NCBI GenBank assembly: GCA_003978875.1
Contig: QNXQ01000162.1
Coordinates: 1 to 5,472, forward strand
Source of the DNA: Aquifex sp.
GTDB lineage: Bacteria; Aquificota; Aquificia; Aquificales; Aquificaceae
Length of the DNA: 5,472 nucleotides
Reading direction: 5' to 3'
The position numbers and the translations under genes are program-made. This document shows positions 1 through 3,800 of the stretch, piece by piece (within the stretch, counting starts at the first letter, position 1; each line of letters starts with the position of its first letter). The notes below the pieces were generated by a model. That model had not been told where the DNA came from. It did not search any database and saw only the letters and a list, made by a program, of their open reading frames with translations.

Positions 1-212
1 ATTACAGGCCACAGTTTTACTTCAGGACGGCGGATGTGACAGGGACAGTGGTAAAGCTTCCGGAAGGAGTAGAGATGGTAATGCCTGGGGATAATGTAGA
101 GATAGAAGTTGAGCTTATAGCACCTGTAGCGTTAGAGGAAGGGCTTAGGTTTGCTATAAGAGAAGGTGGTAGAACTGTAGGTGCTGGTGTCGTTACTAAA
201 ATCCTTGATTGA
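1..212 (+). CDS. tuf: Elongation factor Tu, C-terminal fragment (5' end outside window)
   Basis: EF-Tu is the GTPase that delivers aminoacyl-tRNA to the ribosomal A site. Only the last 69 full codons are present (from base 3, TAC; bases 1-2 belong to the preceding codon), ending with TGA at 210-212. The reading YRPQFYFRTADVTG near the start and then MPGDNVEIEVELIAP, EEGLRFAIREGGRTVGAGVV and KILD at the end is the classic domain 3 of EF-Tu, the beta-barrel that contacts tRNA and EF-Ts. The C-terminus has the normal family length and no damage is visible. Its place directly upstream of rpmG, tRNA-Trp, secE and nusG matches the tufB-type locus of other bacteria. From memory, Aquifex has two tuf copies, and this would be the one beside nusG-rpoB rather than the one in the str operon. 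The GTPase domain cannot be judged here. Confidence 0.97.
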   Translation, partial: YRPQFYFRTADVTGTVVKLPEGVEMVMPGDNVEIEVELIAPVALEEGLRFAIREGGRTVGAGVVTKILD

Positions 213-222
213 GGTTTAGAAA

Positions 223-375
223 ATGGCTAGGGAAATCATCACACTTGCTTGTACGGAGTGCAAAAGAAGGAACTATACTACTACCAAAAATAAACAAAAA
301 CACCCTGAAAGGTTGGAATTGAGGAAATACTGCAAATGGTGTAGGAAACATACCATTCATAGAGAGGTAAAATAA
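223..375 (+). CDS. rpmG: 50S ribosomal protein L33, zinc-binding form
   Basis: A 50-residue protein beginning MAREIITLACTEC and ending HREVK. L33 is a small protein of the large ribosomal subunit near the E site. Two CxxC knuckles, C10-x2-C13 and C37-x2-C40, are intact, so this is the zinc-binding (C+) form rather than the cysteine-free form found in some bacteria. The KRRNY segment at 14-18 and the KYCKWCRKHT segment near the C-terminus are typical of the family, and the length is the usual 49-55 residues. The start ATG at 223 lies 10 nt after the tuf stop. The only visible ribosome binding signal is GAGGT at 211-215, which overlaps the tuf TGA, so translation may be coupled to tuf. Its place between tuf and secE is conserved in many bacteria. 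Confidence 0.96.
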   Translation: MAREIITLACTECKRRNYTTTKNKQKHPERLELRKYCKWCRKHTIHREVK

Positions 376-389
376 ATTTCTAACAGAGT

Positions 390-465
390 GGGGCTGTAGC
401 TCAATTGGCAGAGCGCGGGACTCCAAATCCCGTGGGTGGGGGTTCGAGTCCTCCCAGCCCCGCCA
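390..465 (+). tRNA. trpT: tRNA-Trp (anticodon CCA)
   Basis: A complete 76-nt cloverleaf can be folded by eye. The acceptor stem is 390-396 with 455-461 (7 bp, GC-rich). The D stem GCTC/GAGC is 399-402 with 411-414, and the anticodon stem CGGGA/TCCCG is 416-420 with 428-432. The anticodon CCA is at 423-425, and a 5-nt variable loop is at 433-437. The T stem is 438-442 with 450-454 around a TTCGAGT loop. The discriminator is G462 and the 3' CCA is encoded at 463-465. CCA reads UGG, hence tryptophan. It sits 14 nt after rpmG and 30 nt before secE with no visible promoter or terminator, so it is probably cut out of the polycistronic transcript by RNase P and 3' processing. A tRNA-Trp beside secE is a recurrent arrangement in bacteria. 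Confidence 0.97.
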
Positions 466-483
466 TTTAAATCTTTTCCCATA

Positions 484-488
484 GAGGT
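484..488 (+). promoter_or_regulatory. Ribosome binding site of secE
   Basis: GAGGT lies 7 nt before the ATG at 496. It decides the secE start: the reading frame is open further upstream to an ATG at 436, but that codon lies inside the mature tRNA-Trp, so it cannot be the real start. Confidence 0.8.
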
Positions 489-495
489 AAATTCC

Positions 496-693
496 ATGGA
501 ACGACTCAAAAATTTTCTCACCGGCGTAAAGGATGAACTCAAAAGGGTTACATGGCCTAGAAGGGAACTTGTAACGAAGGCTACTATCAGTGTTATAATA
601 TTTTCTCTTGTAGTGGGAATTTATCTCTGGATTTTAGACCTGGGTTTTACTAAAATTATATCTTTCATTCTTTCCTTGAGAGGGAGCCTATGA
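496..693 (+). CDS. secE: Preprotein translocase subunit SecE (single-span form)
   Basis: SecE clamps the SecY channel in the inner membrane and is essential for Sec-dependent export and membrane insertion. The 65-residue protein starts MERLKNFLTG. It has the SecE signature ELKRVTWPRRELV at about residues 14-26: an amphipathic helix lying on the cytoplasmic face, followed by a hinge. One transmembrane helix then follows at about 30-50 (ISVIIFSLVVGIYLWILDLG), with a short hydrophobic tail (FTKIISFILSL). This is the minimal one-helix SecE; the E. coli protein has two extra N-terminal helices. The start at 496 was chosen because of the ribosome binding site at 484-488 and because upstream starts fall in the tRNA gene. 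The stop codon overlaps the nusG start (ATGA, 690-693), the near-universal secE-nusG pairing, which suggests coupled translation. Confidence 0.96.
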   Translation: MERLKNFLTGVKDELKRVTWPRRELVTKATISVIIFSLVVGIYLWILDLGFTKIISFILSLRGSL

Positions 694-1439
694 CGGGAGA
701 ACAGCAAACTCAACAACTTGAAAAGAAGTGGTATGCACTTCAAGTAGAACCGGGAAAAGAGAATGAAGCAAAGGAAAATTTGTTAAAGGTTTTAGAGCTC
801 GAAGGTTTAAAAAATTTGGTTGATGAAGTTATAGTTCCCGCTGAGGAAAAGGTTGTTATTAGAGCTCAAGGAAAAGAAAAGTACAGGCTCTCTCTCAAGG
901 GAAATGCACGAGATATTCCGGTTCTTGGAAAGAAAGGTGTAACAACCTTCAGGATAGAGAATGGAGAAGTAAGAGTAATAGAAAGTGTAGAGGGTGACAA
1001 CTGTGTTAACGCACCTCCCATTTCTAAACCGGGGCAGAAAATAACCTGTAAGGAAAATAAAACAGAAGCTAAGATTGTTCTCGATAACAAGATATTCCCA
1101 GGTTATATCCTCATCAAGGCACTTATGAACGATAAACTCCTTATGGCTATAGAAAAAACTCCCCACGTCTTCAGACCGGTAATGGTAGGAGGCAAGCCTG
1201 TTCCTTTAAAGGATGAAGAAGTAGAGAGAATACTTAATCAGATAAGAAAAGGTGTTAAACCTACGAAGGTTGAGTTTGAAAAAGGAGAACAAGTAAGAGT
1301 TATAGAAGGTCCCTTTATGAACTTTACCGGAACAATTGAAGAAGTTCATCCAGAAAAGAGGAAACTGACTGTTATGATAAGTATCTTTGGAAGAATGACA
1401 CCTGTGGAACTTGACTTTGACCAAGTAGAAAAGATTTAA
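690..1439 (+). CDS. nusG: Transcription elongation/termination factor NusG with inserted domain
   Basis: NusG binds the RNA polymerase clamp, modulates pausing and Rho termination, and can bridge polymerase to the ribosome through its KOW domain. The protein has 249 residues, against about 180 in E. coli. The NGN domain begins at KKWYALQVEPGKE (residues 12-24) and resumes at KIFPGYILIKALMND (about 134-148). Between them, at about residues 52-132, is an extra domain absent from most NusGs. After VFRPVMVGGKPVPL comes a linker and the C-terminal KOW domain (about 195-249), with FEKGEQVRVIEGPFMNFTG and IFGRMTPVELDFDQVEKI. The extra domain agrees with what I recall of the Aquifex aeolicus NusG crystal structure. 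The start overlaps the secE stop, and a GAGGG ribosome binding site lies at 680-684 inside secE. The next gene, rplK, follows after 13 nt. Confidence 0.97.
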   Translation: MTGEQQTQQLEKKWYALQVEPGKENEAKENLLKVLELEGLKNLVDEVIVPAEEKVVIRAQGKEKYRLSLKGNARDIPVLGKKGVTTFRIENGEVRVIESVEGDNCVNAPPISKPGQKITCKENKTEAKIVLDNKIFPGYILIKALMNDKLLMAIEKTPHVFRPVMVGGKPVPLKDEEVERILNQIRKGVKPTKVEFEKGEQVRVIEGPFMNFTGTIEEVHPEKRKLTVMISIFGRMTPVELDFDQVEKI

Positions 1440-1452
1440 GGAGGATTGAAAA

Positions 1453-1890
1453 ATGGCTAAAAAGGTGGTAGCCACTATAGAGCTAATGCTTCCGGCTCAG
1501 CAGGCGTCTCCGGCACCACCGGTAGGACCGGCTCTCGGTCAACACGGTGTAAACATTATGGAATTTGTAAAGCAGTTTAACGCTGCTAGCAGGGATTATG
1601 AGCCGGGAACTGTACTTCCCGTTGTGATTACGGTATACCAAGACAGAAGCTTTACATTCATAATGAAAACCCCGCCGGTGTCTTATCTACTTAAAAAGGC
1701 GGCGGGGGTAGAAAAAGGTTCCTCGGACCCCAAAAGAGTTAAGGTAGGTAAGATAACGGTTAAACAGCTTGAAGAAATAGCGAAGATGAAGCTTAAAGAT
1801 ATGAATACCAGGGATTTAAAAGCTGCTATGAGAATTGTTGCTGGAACTGCTAAGAGTATGGGTATTGAAATAGAAGGATGGAAGGAGTAG
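1453..1890 (+). CDS. rplK: 50S ribosomal protein L11
   Basis: L11 is a two-domain protein at the base of the ribosomal stalk; it binds 23S rRNA in the GTPase-associated centre and is needed for RelA activation. The protein has 145 residues, close to the usual 141-143. The N-terminal domain carries the proline-rich segment SPAPPVGPALGQHGVNIMEF (residues 19-38), the region linked to thiostrepton sensitivity and factor contact. The RNA-binding C-terminal domain follows (about 75-142), with TPPVSYLLKKAAG, VGKITVKQLEEIAKMK and GTAKSMGIEIEG. A strong AAGGAGG at 1438-1444, overlapping the nusG stop, supports the ATG at 1453. It is the first gene of the L11-L1-L10-L12 cluster, and only 4 nt separate it from rplA. 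Confidence 0.98.
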   Translation: MAKKVVATIELMLPAQQASPAPPVGPALGQHGVNIMEFVKQFNAASRDYEPGTVLPVVITVYQDRSFTFIMKTPPVSYLLKKAAGVEKGSSDPKRVKVGKITVKQLEEIAKMKLKDMNTRDLKAAMRIVAGTAKSMGIEIEGWKE

Positions 1891-1894
1891 GGCC

Positions 1895-2623
1895 ATGGCT
1901 AGAAGAGGGAAAAAGTATATAGAAGCTGCAAAGCTTGTTGATAGAAATAAAAGATATACAGTAGAAGAAGCTGTAGACATCCTCAAAAAAATGGAAGAGG
2001 TTCTTCAAAGGAGATTCGACGAGACCGTAGAACTCGCAATGAGACTAAACGTAGACCCAAGGTATGCAGACCAGATGGTTAGAGGTTCAGTAGTTCTCCC
2101 ACACGGATTAGGTAAACCGATAAAGGTAGTGGTTTTTGCAGAAGGTGAGGATGCAAAAAAAGCAGAACAAGCCGGAGCCGATTACGTAGGTGGAGATGAA
2201 CTGATAAACAAAATATTGAAAGAAGAATGGACAGATTTTGATGTAGCGATTGCTACCCCGGAAATGATGCCAAAAGTCGCAAAACTTGGTAAAATCTTGG
2301 GACCTCGCGGACTTATGCCTTCTCCGAAAACCGGAACGGTTACGAAAAACGTGGAACAAGCTATTAAAGATGCAAAGAGAGGTAGGGTTGAATTCAAGGT
2401 GGATAAAGCTGGAAACGTTCATATGCCCGTAGGAAAAATCTCCTTTGAAAAGGAAAAACTCATCGACAACATTTACGCTGCAATAGATGCAGTTGTAAGG
2501 GCAAAGCCCTCTGGAGCTAAAGGACAGTATATAAAGAATATAGCTCTATCCCTTACCATGAGCCCCAGCGTAAAGCTTGATATAAACGAAACACTCAAGA
2601 AACTACAAGAACAAGCTGCATAA
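1895..2623 (+). CDS. rplA: 50S ribosomal protein L1
   Basis: L1 forms the mobile L1 stalk that helps move deacylated tRNA through the E site. In several bacteria and archaea it also represses its own operon by binding mRNA. The 242-residue protein begins MARRGKKYIEAAKLVD. Its first domain includes FDETVELAMRLNVDPRYADQMVRG (41-64), which binds RNA. The L1 signature follows across about 117-150 (VAIATPEMMPKVAKLGKILGPRGLMPSPKTGTV), and a return to domain I includes GRVEFKVDKAGNVHMPVGK (163-181). The ribosome binding site AAGGAG at 1882-1887 lies within the end of rplK. The length is slightly above the usual 230-235. No L1-binding mRNA leader is evident near rplK, where the gap to nusG is only 13 nt; a site inside the end of nusG is possible but I could not recognise one. 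Confidence 0.98.
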   Translation: MARRGKKYIEAAKLVDRNKRYTVEEAVDILKKMEEVLQRRFDETVELAMRLNVDPRYADQMVRGSVVLPHGLGKPIKVVVFAEGEDAKKAEQAGADYVGGDELINKILKEEWTDFDVAIATPEMMPKVAKLGKILGPRGLMPSPKTGTVTKNVEQAIKDAKRGRVEFKVDKAGNVHMPVGKISFEKEKLIDNIYAAIDAVVRAKPSGAKGQYIKNIALSLTMSPSVKLDINETLKKLQEQAA

Positions 2624-2636
2624 GCGGAGGTAAGTT

Positions 2637-3194
2637 ATGGCAGAAGTTAGAAAAACTTTACTCAAAAAGCAGGAGCTCGTAAACTCCTATAAGGAGAAAC
2701 TTCAGAAATCTAACGGATTTGTAATTCTTTTCAACTTCCAAGGAATAGACGCATACCCTCTTACTCTACTGAGGCTGGATATAAAGGACTTAAAAGGTGA
2801 AATCGTAGTGGTAAAGAATACACTTCTGTATAGAGCTTTTTCCGATACTGTTCTTTCCGACCATAGGGAACTCTTCATAGGTCCTACCGCCGTGCTGTTT
2901 GCCTATGAAGATCCCGTAGCCGTTACTAAAAAGCTTGTAGACTTCTTAAAGGAAACTTTTGATAAAGAGTGGGAAAGCAGAATAAAGGGTGGGCTTCTTG
3001 ACTATAAGTATATTTCTCCTGAACAAATCAAAGAGCTCGCAGAGCTACCGAGCAAAGAAGAACTTATTGCGAAACTCCTCGGTGTGCTAAAAGCACCTGT
3101 TACACAGCTTGCTATGACGTTGAAAGCTGTACCTCAAAAGCTAGTTCTTGTACTTAAAGCTATTGAAGAAGAAAAATCTAAAGGAGGTCAGTAA
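2637..3194 (+). CDS. rplJ: 50S ribosomal protein L10 (long C-terminal helix)
   Basis: L10 anchors the L12 dimers to the ribosome, forming the stalk that recruits and stimulates translational GTPases. The protein has 185 residues, against about 165 in E. coli. The N-terminal rRNA-binding domain is clear (RKTLLKKQELVNSYKEKLQK, residues 5-24; VVVKNTLLYRAF, 57-68; IGPTAVLFAYEDP, 81-93). The C-terminal helix (about 139-180) reads SKEELIAKLLGVLKAPVTQL, AMTLKAVPQKLVLVLKAI and EEEK. It holds three successive hydrophobic segments of about ten residues (LLGVLKAP, LAMTLKAVP, LVLVLKAI), where the E. coli helix holds two. By analogy with Thermotoga L10, this suggests binding of three L12 dimers. GGAGGT at 2626-2631 sets the ATG at 2637. 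Only 13 nt separate it from rplA, so the long L10-binding leader of E. coli is absent. Confidence 0.97.
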   Translation: MAEVRKTLLKKQELVNSYKEKLQKSNGFVILFNFQGIDAYPLTLLRLDIKDLKGEIVVVKNTLLYRAFSDTVLSDHRELFIGPTAVLFAYEDPVAVTKKLVDFLKETFDKEWESRIKGGLLDYKYISPEQIKELAELPSKEELIAKLLGVLKAPVTQLAMTLKAVPQKLVLVLKAIEEEKSKGGQ

Positions 3195-3196
3195 AG

Positions 3197-3583
3197 ATGG
3201 CTACTTTAACCATTGATGAAATTGTAGAAGCTATTAAGAATATGTCCGTATTAGAAGTTGCTGAACTTGTTAAAAGGCTCGAAGAAGAATTCGGTGTTTC
3301 CGCAGCAGCTATGGTAGCTGCTGCACCGGCAGCAGGAGCGGCAGCAGGAGCAGCAGGTCAAGCAGAAGAAAAAACGGAATTCGACGTAATACTTAAATCC
3401 GCAGGAAAGAACAAGATACAGGTTATTAAGGCGGTAAGAGAAATCACAGGACTCGGTCTTAAAGAGGCTAAGGAACTCGTAGATAATGCTCCCAAACCTA
3501 TTAAAGAAGGCGTATCCAAAGAGGAAGCTGAACAAATTAAGAAGAAACTCGAAGAAGCTGGAGCAGAAGTTGAAATCAAGTAA
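3197..3583 (+). CDS. rplL: 50S ribosomal protein L7/L12
   Basis: L12 is the multicopy stalk protein that contacts EF-Tu, EF-G and other GTPases. The protein has 128 residues, slightly above the usual 120-125. The N-terminal dimerisation domain (about 1-36) binds the L10 helix. A flexible Ala/Gly hinge lies at about 36-55 and the globular C-terminal domain at about 57-128. The latter carries the factor-binding face: K73, I74, I77, K78 and R81 correspond to E. coli K65, V66, I69, K70 and R73, and GLGLKEAKELVDNAPKPIKE is typical. The start follows the rplJ stop by 2 nt, with a very strong AAGGAGGT at 3181-3188 inside the rplJ end, in keeping with the high output L12 needs. The hinge is encoded partly by a 12-bp tandem repeat. 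Confidence 0.98.
   Translation: MATLTIDEIVEAIKNMSVLEVAELVKRLEEEFGVSAAAMVAAAPAAGAAAGAAGQAEEKTEFDVILKSAGKNKIQVIKAVREITGLGLKEAKELVDNAPKPIKEGVSKEEAEQIKKKLEEAGAEVEIK
3329..3357 (+). repeat. 12-bp tandem repeat in the rplL hinge
   Basis: GCAGCAGGAGCG (3329-3340) is followed by GCAGCAGGAGCA (3341-3352) and a partial third copy GCAGG (3353-3357). The unit is four codons long and in frame, encoding Ala-Ala-Gly-Ala, so gain or loss of a unit would alter the hinge by four residues without a frameshift. Confidence 0.85.
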
Positions 3584-3622
3584 TCTTTCTCTCTTTCCTT
3601 CTCTCCATTTTTATTTTCCTTT
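3584..3622 (+). other. Polypyrimidine tract after rplL
   Basis: Directly after the rplL stop, 37 of 39 bases are C or T; the only purines are A3607 and A3613. No stem-loop of terminator type precedes it, so it is not a convincing intrinsic terminator. Part of it (TCTCTCC, 3600-3606) could pair with GGAGAGG (3787-3793) in the rpoB ribosome binding site, but such pairing is easily met by chance between pyrimidine-rich and purine-rich tracts. Function unknown. Confidence 0.5.
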
Positions 3623-3629
3623 AGGAGGT
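3623..3629 (+). promoter_or_regulatory. Orphan Shine-Dalgarno-like AGGAGGT
   Basis: A near-perfect anti-16S sequence lies in the rplL-rpoB gap, but no ATG, GTG or TTG follows at usable distance. The only candidate start is CTG at 3638, which would open a 10-codon reading frame ending with TAA at 3668-3670. It may be a leader peptide signal, a relic, or chance. Confidence 0.4.
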
Positions 3630-3699
3630 AAAAAACTCTGGAGTTAATCGAAAAATTAATTTCTTCTTAATAGCTGTGGAAAAATTGAAAAAGGAATTC

Positions 3700-3727
3700 T
3701 TGACGTTTTTTAATCTTTGTTTATATT
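3700..3727 (+). promoter_or_regulatory. Putative sigma-70-type promoter for rpoB
   Basis: TTGACG at 3700-3705 (-35, 5 of 6 matches to TTGACA) and TATATT at 3722-3727 (-10, 5 of 6 matches to TATAAT) are separated by 16 bp. The flanks are AT-rich, and the predicted start of transcription is near 3734, giving an rpoB leader of about 67 nt. It is the only good promoter match I see in the window, and it lies in the only sizeable gap, so rpoB (and presumably rpoC beyond) may be transcribed separately from the ribosomal protein genes. Confidence 0.6.
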
Positions 3728-3780
3728 TTAATGATTGTTCTATGGGTTTAGTATGTTCTTTTCCACTCATAAACAAAGAT
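3713..3780. repeat. Perfect 12-bp inverted repeat flanking the rpoB promoter start region
   Basis: ATCTTTGTTTAT at 3713-3724 is the exact reverse complement of ATAAACAAAGAT at 3769-3780; the arms are 44 nt apart. The left arm covers the end of the promoter spacer and the first bases of the -10 box, and the right arm ends just before the purine-rich rpoB ribosome binding site. In RNA read through from rplL, the pairing could extend past an A-A mismatch: U3706-U3711 faces A3782-G3787. It may be a pair of operator half-sites, an RNA stem, or chance. Confidence 0.7.
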
Positions 3781-3786
3781 AAAAGA

Positions 3787-3794
3787 GGAGAGGT
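3787..3794 (+). promoter_or_regulatory. Ribosome binding site of rpoB
   Basis: GGAGAGGT contains two possible anti-16S matches: GGAG at 3787-3790 (10 nt before the ATG) and GAGGT at 3790-3794 (6 nt before). The second has the better spacing. It supports the start of rpoB at 3801. Confidence 0.75.
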
Positions 3795-3800
3795 ATAACC

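Noticed and set aside
436..495. Upstream extension of secE by 20 codons
   Set aside because: The upstream ATG lies inside the mature tRNA-Trp, and the added residues do not resemble SecE. The ATG at 496 has its own ribosome binding site.
807..1166. 119-codon open frame on the minus strand opposite nusG
   Set aside because: It is a shadow of nusG, rich in Phe, Ser and Tyr as expected from the complement of a Lys/Glu-rich gene, with no recognisable domain.
1320..1452. Possible L1-binding mRNA site in the end of nusG
   Set aside because: I could not find a stem-loop matching the known L1 site with any confidence. A covariance search would be needed.
2108..2422. 104-codon open frame on the minus strand opposite rplA
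   Set aside because: Same kind of shadow; Phe/Cys/His-rich composition and no ribosome binding site or neighbour logic.
3251..3535. 94-codon minus-strand frame with a cysteine-rich stretch opposite rplL
   Set aside because: The CCSCCRSCCRC stretch is just the complement of the GCAGCAGGAGC repeat that encodes the Ala/Gly hinge.
3644..3659. Small stem TTAAT/ATTAA (3644-3648 with 3655-3659) as a terminator after rplL
   Set aside because: Five A-T pairs are far too weak, especially in a thermophile, and no T-run follows immediately.
3685..3716. Alternative promoter TTGAAA (3685) with TAATCT (3711)
   Set aside because: The 20-bp spacer is too long, and the TTGACG/TATATT pair is clearly better.
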